Positions 22,027-32,389 of a stretch of 64,000 bases of DNA are shown piece by piece. Every line of letters starts with the position of its first letter. Within the stretch, counting starts at the first letter, position 1. The DNA comes from Verrucosispora sp. WMMD573 (lineage in GTDB: Bacteria; Actinomycetota; Actinomycetes; Mycobacteriales; Micromonosporaceae), in assembly GCF_027497175.1 (NCBI RefSeq), contig NZ_CP114901.1, positions 3,038,001-3,102,000 on the forward strand. Direction: 5' to 3'. The translations under genes were made by a program, and so were the position numbers. The notes under the pieces are model-generated. The model saw nothing but the letters and a program-made list of their open reading frames with translations, made no database searches and had not been told where the DNA came from.

Positions 22027-22608
22027 ATGACGCTCGTACTGCCCATCGACCCGGAGGCGAACCAGCTGCTGGCCCGCGACCCGCTGGCCCTGCTCGTCGG
22101 CATGGTGCTCGATCAACAGGTCTCGATGGAGAAGGCATTCTCCTCGCCGTACGTGCTGGCCCAGCGGCTCGGCCACGACCTGGACGCCCGGGAGCTGGCC
22201 GACTTCGATACCGAGGCCCTGGTGGCCATCTTCGCCCAGCCACCGGCGCTGCACCGCTTTCCCAAGGCGATGGCGGCCCGCGTGCAGGAGGTGTGCCGGG
22301 TGCTGGTCGAGCGCTACGACGGTGATGCCGCCCGGCTCTGGGCTGACCCGGCCGACGGCCGCGAACTGCTCGGGCGGCTCACCGCCCTGCCCGGATTCGG
22401 CCGGCAGAAGGCCCAGATCTTCCTCGCGCTGCTCGGTAAGCGGTTCGAGGTGCAGCCGCCGGGTTGGCGGGAGGCGGCCGGCCACTATGGCGATCCGGAG
22501 GCCCACCGTTCCGTCGCCGATGTGACCGATGTCGAGTCACTGCGTCTCGTTCGGGAGTACAAACAGCAGATGAAGGCGGCGGCGAAGGCGGGCGCGCGGG
22601 CGGACTGA
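22027..22608 (+). CDS. HhH-GPD family base-excision repair protein
   Basis: A 193-residue DNA glycosylase-like protein. The helix-hairpin-helix motif is LTALPGFGRQKAQIFLALLGKRF (split near residue 125), preceded by the helical core MVLDQQVSMEKAF. The region that would hold the catalytic aspartate reads VQPPGWREAAGHYG and shows no clear Asp, as in a conserved actinobacterial subgroup, so catalysis is uncertain. Cytoplasmic. The ATG at 22027 is preferred over upstream in-frame codons because it matches the family N-terminus. It is followed after 34 nt by ltrA. Confidence 0.85.
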   Translation: MTLVLPIDPEANQLLARDPLALLVGMVLDQQVSMEKAFSSPYVLAQRLGHDLDARELADFDTEALVAIFAQPPALHRFPKAMAARVQEVCRVLVERYDGDAARLWADPADGRELLGRLTALPGFGRQKAQIFLALLGKRFEVQPPGWREAAGHYGDPEAHRSVADVTDVESLRLVREYKQQMKAAAKAGARAD

Positions 22609-22642
22609 CCGGGCTGCCTGCGACGATGGCAGGGGGCGGTCG

Positions 22643-23869
22643 ATGGCGCAGCGGGGCGGCGCGCTGCTGCGTGGTGGGAACGGAACATCGCGGGCCACCT
22701 TCCTGGAACTCTTTCTCGACCTGGCCTTCGTCTTCGCGCTGACCCGGGTCTCGGTCCGTTTCATCGACGAGGTCGAGCACGGGCTGACCGTGCTGAGCTT
22801 CCTGGAGACCTTGATCCTCTTCCTCGCGTTGTGGCACGTCTGGACATTGATCAATTGGGTCACCAGCCGGTACGAGCCGGACGCCCTGACGATCCAGCTC
22901 GTCGTGGTCGGGACGATGTTCGGCAGCCTGGTGATGGCCGTCACCGTGCCCCGCGGGTTCGAGGAGCGGGCGCTGGCGTTCGTGGTGGCCTACCTGGTGA
23001 CGGTGATCGGCCGTCCGCTGGTCATCGCCGCCGTGCTCGGCCGGCATCCGCGTCGTACCGTGCCGTGGCGGCTGGCCGCGTGGGCGGCGGGTTCGGGGGT
23101 GTTCTGGCTGGCCGGTGCGCTCGGGCCGGCCGACCTGCGGTTCGGGCTGTGGGCGCTGGGCATCACCATCGACATGGCCGGATACCTGTTGGGTTGGCCG
23201 GTGCCCGGGCTGGGACGGGCGCCGGTCTCGGCCTGGCGGATCGCCGGCGAGCACATTGCGGAGCGCTATCAGCAGATCTTTCTCATCGCGCTGGGCGAGA
23301 CGATCCTGGTCATCGGGATCACCTACAGCGGTGAGGGGTTCGGCTGGTTGGCGGCGGCGGCCTTCACGGTCGCCTTTCTCACCACCGCGCTGCTTTGGCG
23401 GATCTACTTCCACCGGGCCGGTCACCTGCTCGTCGAGGCGCTGCGGATCGCCCGGTCGCCCGGTCTGCTCGGCGCCTCCGCCTCCACCACGCACCTGGTC
23501 ATGGTGCTCGGCGTGCTGCTCACCGGAGTGGGTTACGAGTTGGTCATCGTGAAGCCGTTCGACCGGGTCGAGCCGGCGTGGCTGATCTTCATCGTCGGAG
23601 GGCCCGCCCTGTTCCTGCTGGGGCGGACCCGTTTCGAGTACGAGATCTTCGCCCGGGTCTCCCGCCGACGGGTGTTGATGATGCTCGTGCTGGTCGGGTC
23701 TGCCCCGCTGCTCCCGCTCGGAACGCCGATGCTGGCGCTGTCCGTGGTCGCCGGTGGGCTGGCCGTGGTGGCCGTCTTGGACGGGTTGCGCGCTCGTGAC
23801 CAGCCGATGGAGCCGTCGGCCTCCCCGCTGGACCGCCCGGATCCGGGTGACGCCGACTTCCCGGCCTGA
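22643..23869 (+). CDS. Low temperature requirement protein A (LtrA) family membrane protein
   Basis: Polytopic membrane protein of 408 residues with 10-12 hydrophobic segments. The family signature ATFLELFLDLAFVFALTRVS stands close to the N-terminus, and the central AERYQQIFLIALGETILVIG is the other LtrA hallmark. In Listeria LtrA is needed for growth at low temperature; the transported or bound molecule is unknown. A proline/aspartate-rich hydrophilic tail ends the protein. Likely read together with the preceding glycosylase gene. Family call is solid, function open. Confidence 0.9.
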   Translation: MAQRGGALLRGGNGTSRATFLELFLDLAFVFALTRVSVRFIDEVEHGLTVLSFLETLILFLALWHVWTLINWVTSRYEPDALTIQLVVVGTMFGSLVMAVTVPRGFEERALAFVVAYLVTVIGRPLVIAAVLGRHPRRTVPWRLAAWAAGSGVFWLAGALGPADLRFGLWALGITIDMAGYLLGWPVPGLGRAPVSAWRIAGEHIAERYQQIFLIALGETILVIGITYSGEGFGWLAAAAFTVAFLTTALLWRIYFHRAGHLLVEALRIARSPGLLGASASTTHLVMVLGVLLTGVGYELVIVKPFDRVEPAWLIFIVGGPALFLLGRTRFEYEIFARVSRRRVLMMLVLVGSAPLLPLGTPMLALSVVAGGLAVVAVLDGLRARDQPMEPSASPLDRPDPGDADFPA

Positions 23870-23920
23870 CCCGCGAGCCATGGACCGCCGGGTGGCCACC
23901 GAGGGTGGTAGACGATCCCG

Positions 23921-24232
23921 TCAGGCAGCGCTCGGATGAGCGAGGGAGGCGATTGCCCGCCGGACGTCGGCCAGCGAGACGGTCGCCGAGTCATCCAGGT
24001 CGGCCAGGCCCGCCTCGATCCACTGCCGCATCAGCGTCGTCACGCCGATGCCCCGGGCGTCGGCGGCGGCCCGGACCCGTTCGTACGTCTCCAGTGGCAG
24101 CCGGACCGACCGGCTGACCATCGGGGTCTCGGTGTCGGGGGCGGGCAGCCCCACCGCCTGGCTCTCGTCGATCAGATCGGCGATCCGGTCGCCGCCGCCG
24201 TGGAACTGCTTGATCGCGTCGTGACGGTCCAT
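23921..24232 (-). CDS. Ribbon-helix-helix antitoxin
   Basis: A 103-residue protein with a central ribbon-helix-helix segment SRSVRLPLETYERVRAAADA and, after it, GVTTLMRQWIEAGL, characteristic of CopG/BrnA-like antitoxins that bind DNA as dimers through the beta-strand. It starts two nucleotides after the stop of the upstream toxin-like gene, on the same strand, forming a two-gene toxin-first module. The flanking N- and C-terminal parts probably contact the toxin. ATG at 24232 chosen; an upstream frame exists but has no coding character. Confidence 0.8.
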   Translation of the reverse strand: MDRHDAIKQFHGGGDRIADLIDESQAVGLPAPDTETPMVSRSVRLPLETYERVRAAADARGIGVTTLMRQWIEAGLADLDDSATVSLADVRRAIASLAHPSAA

Positions 24233-24234
24233 CG

Positions 24235-24534
24235 TCACCGCCTCCTCGTCTCCGGAGAATTCCGCACGGCCTCGTCGTAGCGTTTCGCCTCGACGTCGCT
24301 CAACTCGCGGGCGGAGAGGACATCCCAGTCGTTGTCGGCGCCGTCGGTCTCGGCCAGCAGCACAGCCACCCGGCGTCCGCGGGCGGTGGGAGCGTAGACC
24401 ACCATCACGTCGTCGCCGAGGTGGCGGATCACCCGCCGCCCGCTGTGCAGCGCCTCCCAGACTTCCCCCGGCGTGACGTCGTAGACCCGCAGATTGGCCA
24501 GCGCCTCGTCGGTGAAGCTGAACCTGCTGCCCAC
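24235..24534 (-). CDS. BrnT-like toxin of a type II toxin-antitoxin pair
   Basis: A 99-residue protein beginning at GTG 24534 (GSRFSFTDEALANLRVYDVTP). The C-terminal pattern WDVLSARELSDVEAKRYDEAV parallels the end of BrnT-type RelE-fold ribonucleases (ISAR-x-ERxxYE). The N-terminal segment has the A-NL--Y-V-P-EV pattern also seen in BrnT-like proteins. It precedes an RHH antitoxin by two nucleotides, the gene order found in brnTA. mRNA interferase activity is inferred from fold resemblance and context only; catalytic residues cannot be assigned with certainty. Confidence 0.68.
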   Translation of the reverse strand: MGSRFSFTDEALANLRVYDVTPGEVWEALHSGRRVIRHLGDDVMVVYAPTARGRRVAVLLAETDGADNDWDVLSARELSDVEAKRYDEAVRNSPETRRR

Positions 24535-24645
24535 GCGGCCGAGCGTACCACGGGCGTAACACGAAATTCGCTGGCGACGAAGCTCGTCGCTCGCCCGGTC
24601 AGAGTGACAGGATGGAGTGCGACCCCTCCGGAGGAGGTACCACGG

Positions 24646-25008
24646 GTGAAGCGTCAGGCTTACCAGCCGATCCTCATCACCGACGCCTCCCGCAGCCAGG
24701 ATGATCAACTGACCAGCCGGCAGCGGCGTTACGTCGTGATGATGGGCGTCCGCGTCGCCTGCGTGATCGTCGGCGCGATCCTGGTCGGCGTGGGGGCACC
24801 ACTGCTCTGGCTCTGGCTGCCCCTGGTCGCGCTGGGCATGGTGCTCATCCCGTGGCTCGCGGTGCTGCTGGCCAACGATCGGCCGCCCAAGGAGCGCCAC
24901 CGCCTCGCCAGCCGCTACTCGGCCCGCCCGGCCACCGAGGCGGCACCGCCCCCGATGAGCCTCGCCGCCGAGGAGCGGCCACACAAGATCATCGACGCCG
25001 AGCCCTGA
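24646..25008 (+). CDS. DUF3099 domain-containing membrane protein
   Basis: Small membrane protein of 120 residues with two transmembrane helices (about residues 29-50 and 55-75). The N-terminal ITDASRSQDDQLTSRQRRY is the DUF3099 signature. A charged proline-rich C-terminal tail lies in the cytoplasm if the usual topology holds. Function unknown. The GTG start at 24646 is supported by GGAGGAGG about eight nucleotides upstream. It is divergent from the toxin-antitoxin pair and convergent with the PfkB kinase. Confidence 0.9.
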   Translation: MKRQAYQPILITDASRSQDDQLTSRQRRYVVMMGVRVACVIVGAILVGVGAPLLWLWLPLVALGMVLIPWLAVLLANDRPPKERHRLASRYSARPATEAAPPPMSLAAEERPHKIIDAEP

Positions 25009-25023
25009 CCCGCCCGGCGCGGC

Positions 25024-25950
25024 TCAACCGGACGGCCGGGCACCTACCTGCGCGACCGCCGCCGCACCGAGATCGGCGGCCCGGGCCAGGGCGGCGTCGG
25101 GAGCCGCCCCGGCCAGCCAGGCGCCCAGCAGGCCCGCCGCGAAGGCGTCACCCGCCCCGGTCACATCCCGCACCGCCACCCGATGCGCCGACGAGGTGAC
25201 GACCGTGTCGTCCCGGTCGACCCAGACCGCGCCGGCAGCCCCGAGCTTGACCACCACCCGGCGGGCCACGGCGACAAGGGCCCTTCCCTGCGCCGCCGGT
25301 TCCAGCCCTCCGGCCAGCACAGTGGCCTCGTCGACGTTCACCAGCAGCAGGTCGACCTCGCGTACCCAGCCCAGAAAGGCCGCCGGCCCGACCGCCCGCA
25401 GCGGTGCCGCGGAGGCCGCGTCGACACTTGTGGTGAGGCCGCGCCGGCGAGCGCCGGCCAGCGCCCGCAGGCCGGCCGGTCGGGAGTCCGCGTCCAGCAG
25501 GGTGTACCCGGACAGGTGCAGGTGCGTCGCGTCCGGCGCAGCGTCCAAGGCCGCATCCACGTGGTCGGGACGCAGCCTTACGTTCGCCCCGCGCTCGGTG
25601 ACCATCGTGCGCTCGCCACCGGCCGTCAGCACGATCACCGTGCCGGTGGCGACCCCGACGATCCGCTGCACCGCGCAGTCGACCCCGGCGCTGATCAACT
25701 CCGTCACCCGGTCACGGCCGGGGCCATCGTCGCCGACCGCGCCCACCAGGGTCACCGCTGCTCCCTCGGCGGCCAGCCAGGACGCGGTGTTGGCCGCCTG
25801 CCCACCTCCGGTGGACCTGATCGCCGCCGGGGTGTCTGATCCGGGCGCCAACGGGCCGGCGAGCACCGCCACCACGTCCGTGACCACGTCACCGACGACC
25901 AGGACGCGGCCGGTCCCGGCTCGGCCCGCCCCGCTGCTGTTCCCGGTCAC
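25024..25950 (-). CDS. psuK: PfkB-family carbohydrate kinase, probable pseudouridine kinase
   Basis: Ribokinase-fold kinase of 308 residues. The glycine-rich substrate motif [15 protein letters not shown] (near residue 47) and the PfkB signature 2 [18 protein letters not shown] with catalytic Asp (near residue 262) are present. The GTG start overlaps the stop of psuG (GTGA), so the two are co-translated. In other bacteria PsuK phosphorylates pseudouridine and PsuG splits the product into uracil and ribose 5-phosphate. The substrate is inferred from this pairing. Confidence 0.86.
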   Translation of the reverse strand: MTGNSSGAGRAGTGRVLVVGDVVTDVVAVLAGPLAPGSDTPAAIRSTGGGQAANTASWLAAEGAAVTLVGAVGDDGPGRDRVTELISAGVDCAVQRIVGVATGTVIVLTAGGERTMVTERGANVRLRPDHVDAALDAAPDATHLHLSGYTLLDADSRPAGLRALAGARRRGLTTSVDAASAAPLRAVGPAAFLGWVREVDLLLVNVDEATVLAGGLEPAAQGRALVAVARRVVVKLGAAGAVWVDRDDTVVTSSAHRVAVRDVTGAGDAFAAGLLGAWLAGAAPDAALARAADLGAAAVAQVGARPSG

Positions 25951-26882
25951 GCCGATGCGTCGGCCCGGCGCTGGGCAGCCGCGACTGCGATCCGGGCGGC
26001 CAGGTCGGCGTTGCGCAGGATGATCCGGACGTTGACCGCCAGGCTGGCACCCTGCGTCGCGGCGTGGAAATGGGCCAGCAGGTACGGCGTGACGGCCTTG
26101 CCGGTCACCCCGTCGCGCTCCAGCCGGGCCAGACCCTCGGCGAGCGTACGGTCGTGCAGGTCCGGGTCGAGTTGCTCGTCGGTGGGCAGCGGGTTGGCGA
26201 CGATCAGCCCACCGTGGTGTGCGCGGTGCTGCTCGCGGGCGGCCAGCACGTCGGCGACCAGTTCCGGGGAGTCGACCGACCAGTCCAGGTCGAAACCGCC
26301 GTCGGTGATGAAGAAGCCCGGAAACCGGCGGGTCCGGTAACCGACCACGGCCACCCCCAGGGTCTCCAGCCGTTCCAGGGTCGCGCCGACGTCGAGGATC
26401 GACTTCACGCCGGCACAGACCACCGCGATCGGCGTACGCGCCAGGGTGACCAGGTCGGCGGACTCGTCGAAGGTCTGCGCCGCCTCGCGGTGCACCCCGC
26501 CCAACCCGCCGGTGGCGAACACGCCGATGCCCGCCGCGGCCGCTACGGCACTGGTCGCGGCCACGGTGGTCGCACCGTCCGCGCCGGTGGCAGCGGCCAC
26601 CGCGAGATCGCGTACGGAGAGCTTGGTCACCCCGTCGGCGGTGGCCAGCCGGGTCAGCTCGGCGTCGTCGAGCCCGACCACGAGTTCGCCGGCGACCATG
26701 CCGATCGTGGCCGGCACCGCGCCGGCGTCCCGGACGGCCTGTTCGATCTCCCGGGCCACCCGAAGATTGTCCGGCCGGGGTAGGCCGTGCGAGACGATGG
26801 TGCTCTCCAGAGCGACCACGGGCCCCTGCTCGCGCAGGGCCCGGGCCACTTCGGTGCCGTAGCGAAGGTGAAAGTCGGTCAC
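25947..26882 (-). CDS. psuG: Pseudouridine-5'-phosphate glycosidase
   Basis: Cleaves the C-C glycosidic bond of pseudouridine 5'-phosphate to uracil and ribose 5-phosphate. 311 residues, normal length. Family landmarks are [17 protein letters not shown] near residue 24, [11 protein letters not shown], the catalytic lysine in [17 protein letters not shown], and NPLPTDEQL. Cytoplasmic. First gene of a two-gene operon with the PfkB kinase, which supplies its substrate. Together they recycle modified RNA nucleosides as uracil and sugar phosphate. Start at ATG/GTG 26882 by family alignment. Confidence 0.95.
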   Translation of the reverse strand: MTDFHLRYGTEVARALREQGPVVALESTIVSHGLPRPDNLRVAREIEQAVRDAGAVPATIGMVAGELVVGLDDAELTRLATADGVTKLSVRDLAVAAATGADGATTVAATSAVAAAAGIGVFATGGLGGVHREAAQTFDESADLVTLARTPIAVVCAGVKSILDVGATLERLETLGVAVVGYRTRRFPGFFITDGGFDLDWSVDSPELVADVLAAREQHRAHHGGLIVANPLPTDEQLDPDLHDRTLAEGLARLERDGVTGKAVTPYLLAHFHAATQGASLAVNVRIILRNADLAARIAVAAAQRRADASA

Positions 26883-26970
26883 AATCGCTCACCGTACGCC
26901 CGCCACCCGGGTCACCTCAGGTGGACCGGGTGAGGGTGACCTGCCAGACTTGTCGGTTGGAGGTGCAGAC

Positions 26971-27189
26971 GTGAGTACACAGATTCTTGAGCGTCCCGAG
27001 CTGAAGGACGCCGACACCGGTCCGGAGATGTTCCACTACGTCCGGAAGGAAAAGATCGCCGAAAGTGCCGTCATGGGCACCTTCGTCGTGGCGCTGTGCG
27101 GGGAGACCTTCCCGGTGACGAAGACGCCGAAACCGGGTTCGCCGGTCTGCCCGAAGTGCAAGGAGATCTACGACTCGTACCGCGAGTGA
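26971..27189 (+). CDS. DUF3039 domain-containing protein
   Basis: A 72-residue cytoplasmic protein with family motifs MFHYVRKEKIAESAVMGT and CGETFPV, ending in a CPKCKEIYD zinc-knuckle-like site. The earlier Cys and the CxxC may together bind zinc. DUF3039 is nearly universal in actinobacteria, function unknown. The GTG start at 26971 is preceded by GGAGG at 26959-26963. Divergent from psuG; the 88-nt gap holds the promoter region. Confidence 0.9.
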   Translation: MSTQILERPELKDADTGPEMFHYVRKEKIAESAVMGTFVVALCGETFPVTKTPKPGSPVCPKCKEIYDSYRE

Positions 27190-27228
27190 CACCCGCGGCC
27201 CGCGCGGCGGCCCGCGTAACCTGCGGCG

Positions 27229-27882
27229 GTGACCACCTCCACCGCCCTTCTCCTGGCTGACCTGGCCGGGGTCGCGGTCTTCGCCGCCTCAGGGGCCTCT
27301 GCGGCGGTGGCCAAGCGGCTCGACCTCTTCGGAGTGGTCTTCGTCGGCTTCGTCGCCGCCCTCGGCGGCGGGATAGTCCGAGACCTGGTCATCGACGAGG
27401 TACCGCCGCTGGCCTTCGCCGACTGGCGCTACGCGGGCACCGCCGCCGTGACCGCCGCGGCGATCTTCTGGCTGCATCCACAGTTCGCCCGGCTGCGCAC
27501 CACCGTCCTGGTGCTGGACGCTGCCGGGCTCGGCCTGTTCACCGTCGCCGGCACCCTCAAGGCCCTCGACGCCCAGGTCCCGGCGGTCGGCGCCTGCCTG
27601 ATCGGCATGATCACCGCGATCGGTGGCGGTCTCGTCCGCGACCTGCTCACCGGCGAGATACCGGTGGTACTGCGGCGGGAGATCTACGCCGTCGCGTCGC
27701 TCGTCGGTTCGATCGTGGTGGTGCTCCTTCACGGCCTCGGCCACACCGGGCCGATCCCGCTCACCGCCGCCGTCGTGCTGGTCTTCGGCGTACGCCTGGT
27801 GGCCCTGCGTCGCCGCTGGTCGGCGCCGGTGGCGACGGTCCGACCACCGCGAACCGGTCTGCCGGGGCCACCGCCGCAGTGA
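27229..27882 (+). CDS. Trimeric intracellular cation channel (TRIC/UPF0126) family protein
   Basis: Membrane protein of 217 residues with seven predicted transmembrane helices arranged as an internal duplication. Each half contains the glycine signature: GGGIVRDLVIDEVPP near residue 45 and GGGLVRDLLTGEIP near residue 130. Prokaryotic TRIC proteins form trimeric monovalent cation channels. The C-terminal tail is basic and proline-rich. The GTG start follows DUF3039 by 39 nt, so co-transcription is possible but no functional link is known. Confidence 0.93.
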   Translation: MTTSTALLLADLAGVAVFAASGASAAVAKRLDLFGVVFVGFVAALGGGIVRDLVIDEVPPLAFADWRYAGTAAVTAAAIFWLHPQFARLRTTVLVLDAAGLGLFTVAGTLKALDAQVPAVGACLIGMITAIGGGLVRDLLTGEIPVVLRREIYAVASLVGSIVVVLLHGLGHTGPIPLTAAVVLVFGVRLVALRRRWSAPVATVRPPRTGLPGPPPQ

Positions 27883-28075
27883 GCAGGCAGTGGCGAACGG
27901 CACCCCGGTGACGGGAGTGGCGTCGCGTGGGCAGCCCGGCGGCTGCTGGTTATGCTGAGTCGGCCTTCGCGGCTCGGCTGCGCGGAGGCATTTTCGTGGG
28001 GCGACCGCCGTGCCCCTCGGCCCGGGTCCGCCGGCCTGCGGCCGGGACATCCCGTGGCCGGAGAGGAGCGAACGC

Positions 28076-29806
28076 GTGGCAGTCCGGACGCCGCCGCTCG
28101 AGACGTTCCCGCCCCTGCGCTCCTGGCAGCGCAAGGCTCTGGTGGAGTACCTGCGCCGCCGGGCCGACGACTTCACCGCGGTCGCCACCCCGGGGGCCGG
28201 AAAGACCACCTTCGCCCTGCGGATCGCCGCCGAACTGCTCGCCGACGGCAGCGTGGAGGCGGTCACCGTGGTCGCGCCGACCGAGCACCTGAAGACGCAG
28301 TGGGCGGAGGCGGCGGCCCGGGTGGGCATCCAACTGGATGCCGCGTTCCGCAACGCCGACCTGCACTCCGCGGCGGACTTTCACGGCGCTGTGGTGACCT
28401 ACGCGCAGGTCGGGATGGCACCCCAGGTGCACCGACGGCGCACCATGACCCGCCGGACCCTGGTCATTCTCGACGAGATCCACCACGCCGGTGACTCGCG
28501 TACCTGGGGTGACGGGGTGAAGGCGGCTTTCGAGCCCGCAGTGCGCCGGCTGATGCTGACCGGTACGCCCTTCCGGTCCGACGACAACCCGATCCCGTTC
28601 GTCAGCTACGAACGGGGTGGCGACGGCCTGCTGCGTTCCCGGGCCGACTCGGTCTACGGCTACAGCGATGCGCTGCGCGACGGCGTGGTGCGGCCGGTGC
28701 TGTTCCTGGCGTACTCGGGGGAGACCCGGTGGCGGACCAACGCCGGGGAGGAACTGGCGGCCCGGCTGGGCGAGCCGATGACGCAGGATCTCATCGCGCA
28801 GGCGTGGCGCACCGCCCTGGATCCGGCCGGCGACTGGATGCCTCAGGTGCTGCGGGCGGCCGATGCCCGGCTGACCGTGCTGCGGGAGGCGGGCATGCCC
28901 GACGCGGGCGGCCTCGTCATCGCCAGTGACCAACAGGCGGCCCGCTCGTACGCCAAGCTCATCGAGCAGGTCACGGGGGAGCGGGCGGCCGTCGTACTCT
29001 CCGACGATGTGGGTGCTTCGGCCCGGATCGCGACGTTCGCGGCGTCCGAGCAACGGTGGCTGGTCGCGGTGCGGATGGTGTCCGAAGGCGTCGACATCCC
29101 CCGGCTGGCCGTCGGGGTGTACGCGACAAGTGCCAGCACCCCGCTGTACTTCGCGCAGGCGATCGGGCGGTTCGTCCGGGCCCGACGCCCCGGGGAGACC
29201 GCGTCGGTCTTCCTGCCCAGCGTGCCGCACCTGCTCGGGCTGGCCAGCGAGATGGAGGCCGAGCGGGACCACGTGCTCGGCAAGCCCAAGGACCGCGAGG
29301 GCTTCGACGACGAGTTGCTGGACCGGGCCCAGCGTGATGAGCAGGCCAGTGGTGAACTGGAGAAGCGTTTCGCCGCGTTGTCCGCCACCGCCGAGCTTGA
29401 TCAGGTGATCTTCGACGGTGCCTCGTTCGGTACGGCGGCTCAGGCCGGCACCCCCGAGGAGGAGGAGTATCTGGGCCTGCCCGGGCTGCTCACCTCGGAA
29501 CAGGTGGCGTCGTTGCTCGCCAAGCGGCAGGCCGATCAGCTCGCCGCCCAGCGACGCCGGGCGACCGAGCGGACGACGCAATCCGCAGCGCCCGCGTCCG
29601 CTCCGCCGGCACCGATGAGCGCCGCACAGCGCCGGGTGGCCCTGCGTCGCCAGCTCAACGCCCTGGTCGCCGCCCAGCACCACCGCACCGGCCAGCCCCA
29701 CGGAAAGATCCACGCCGAGCTGCGCCGGATCTGCGGCGGCCCTCCCAGCGCCCAGGCCACCATCGAGCAACTGGAAGAACGCATAGCCACCGTGCAAACC
29801 CTCTGA
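28076..29806 (+). CDS. DEAD/DEAH-box (XPB-like SF2) helicase
   Basis: ATP-dependent nucleic-acid helicase of 576 residues. Motifs in order: Q-like SWQRKALVEYL, Walker A ATPGAGKTTFA (near residue 43), Walker B DEIHHAGD, motif III LTGTPFR, motif V VSEGVDIPRL and motif VI QAIGRFVRARRPG. The C-terminal 130 residues form a charged, partly coiled-coil region ending in a conserved helical domain (RRQLNALVAAQHHRTGQPHG). Likely a DNA repair or RNA-processing helicase; substrate unknown. The GTG at 28076 is favoured by GGAGAGGAG eight to sixteen nucleotides upstream. The 193 nt before it contain no other gene. Confidence 0.92.
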   Translation: MAVRTPPLETFPPLRSWQRKALVEYLRRRADDFTAVATPGAGKTTFALRIAAELLADGSVEAVTVVAPTEHLKTQWAEAAARVGIQLDAAFRNADLHSAADFHGAVVTYAQVGMAPQVHRRRTMTRRTLVILDEIHHAGDSRTWGDGVKAAFEPAVRRLMLTGTPFRSDDNPIPFVSYERGGDGLLRSRADSVYGYSDALRDGVVRPVLFLAYSGETRWRTNAGEELAARLGEPMTQDLIAQAWRTALDPAGDWMPQVLRAADARLTVLREAGMPDAGGLVIASDQQAARSYAKLIEQVTGERAAVVLSDDVGASARIATFAASEQRWLVAVRMVSEGVDIPRLAVGVYATSASTPLYFAQAIGRFVRARRPGETASVFLPSVPHLLGLASEMEAERDHVLGKPKDREGFDDELLDRAQRDEQASGELEKRFAALSATAELDQVIFDGASFGTAAQAGTPEEEEYLGLPGLLTSEQVASLLAKRQADQLAAQRRRATERTTQSAAPASAPPAPMSAAQRRVALRRQLNALVAAQHHRTGQPHGKIHAELRRICGGPPSAQATIEQLEERIATVQTL

Positions 29807-29836
29807 CCGATCCCTGCCTCCCACCGTCCCCGTCGG

Positions 29837-29955
29837 GTTGATCATGAAGTTGTTGCGGTGGGTAAGCGCTTGCCGGGGCAATAACTTCATGATCGGCCTG
29901 AAGGTGGGGGGTTGGGCCGGGTGGGGGTGGGGGTGGGGTGGGGGGTTGGTTCGGG
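29837..29955. repeat. Family B palindrome with adjoining G-rich tract, copy 1
   Basis: Arms 29840-29856 (GATCATGAAGTTGTTGC) and 29878-29894 pair with one mismatch around a 21-nt spacer. A G-rich tract of repeated GGGGT/GGGGGT follows at 29903-29955, able in principle to form a G-quadruplex. The unit sits just after the helicase stop and before a terminator, between convergent genes. The same composite recurs at 45611-45736. Confidence 0.85.
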
Positions 29956-29962
29956 TGTGCGA

Positions 29963-30005
29963 AAAGCCGGCCGGAGACATCCTCAAGATGTCTCCGGCCG
30001 GCTTT
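29963..30005. terminator. 19-bp bidirectional hairpin terminator
   Basis: Perfect arms AAAGCCGGCCGGAGACATC (29963-29981) and its complement (29987-30005) with a five-base loop, A-run on one side and T-run on the other. It separates the helicase gene from the convergent DUF7455 gene and can terminate both. Confidence 0.9.
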
Positions 30006-30022
30006 GTCGGGTTGCTGGGCCC

Positions 30023-30256
30023 TCAGTTGGCCATCAGGTCAGCGCCGCGCCAGGTGAACTCCGGGTCCGTCGCATACCGTACGGTGATCTTGACGAGATC
30101 CTCGGCGTACTTGTTGGCGTGGTGCCCACAGAACACCAGTTCACTGCCACCCGCCAGGGTGATCCGGAGCTTGCCGGCGGCATTGCAGCGGTCGCACCGT
30201 TCATCGGCGGCCGGGGGGCTCACCGTCTCGGGCGGCGGCGTGAGGGTCGGGGTCAT
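30023..30256 (-). CDS. DUF7455-type small zinc-ribbon-like protein
   Basis: A 77-residue cytoplasmic protein with CDRCNAAGKL and CGHHANKY motifs, giving a C-x2-C...C-x-H-H set likely to bind zinc. The terminal WRGADLMAN is typical of the actinobacterial family. Function unknown. The ATG at 30256 is preceded by AGGAGG. The family is often located near sigma genes in actinobacteria, and here it lies just downstream of rpoD on the same strand, separated by 244 nt without another gene. Confidence 0.83.
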   Translation of the reverse strand: MTPTLTPPPETVSPPAADERCDRCNAAGKLRITLAGGSELVFCGHHANKYAEDLVKITVRYATDPEFTWRGADLMAN

Positions 30257-30500
30257 CGCCTTCCTCCTCTGGTCGTCACCGATGAACACTCTCTTCGGTC
30301 TTGGTCACCTATCGTGCAACACCCTTGTCGGGCCTCGCCTTCCCTGTGTGCCCGCGGGGGACCGAGGTCACACCTGGCACGGATAGTGTGCCGTGCACCC
30401 AGGGTGCCACGTCAACGATCACATTCGTGCAACCACCTGATCACCATCCGACGTTGTACGCCAGGTGGTCAAAACGGCACGATCAGTTGACGGATGCTGA

Positions 30501-32102
<1,602 letters not shown>

Positions 32103-32247
32103 GAATGACCTTCCGGAGGCGAAGAGCGAGCACGGCCGGGTTCGTCCGACGCAGCGTGGGGCACCGCGCCGGGCGATGTGGTTGAGGAACCCCCGTGTCC
32201 CGTGCCGGCCGGTTGTCGGGCGGCCCGTGGCGCGTGGGCAGGGGTGA

Positions 32248-32253
32248 ATTGTA
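32248..32253 (-). promoter_or_regulatory. Candidate -10 element for rpoD
   Basis: On the minus strand TACAAT occurs 146 nt before the rpoD start, in the 287-nt divergent region 32103-32389, which otherwise holds no gene. No convincing -35 lies 17 bp upstream, so this is tentative. Confidence 0.35.
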
Positions 32254-32389
32254 ACGCCGTCTGCGGCGATCATCCTGCGCCGCACGGCTGATCGGCGGCC
32301 GGGACCGCCGATTCGGTGCGCTTTTGGACTTTGTAAGGATGATACCTGCGCGGACGCCGGATACCTGGCCGTGCGGGAAGGGGACGGAC

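Noticed and set aside
29903..29955. G-rich tract considered as a CRISPR-like or minisatellite array
   Set aside because: No regular repeat-spacer structure; it is an irregular run of G blocks that belongs to the palindrome composite.
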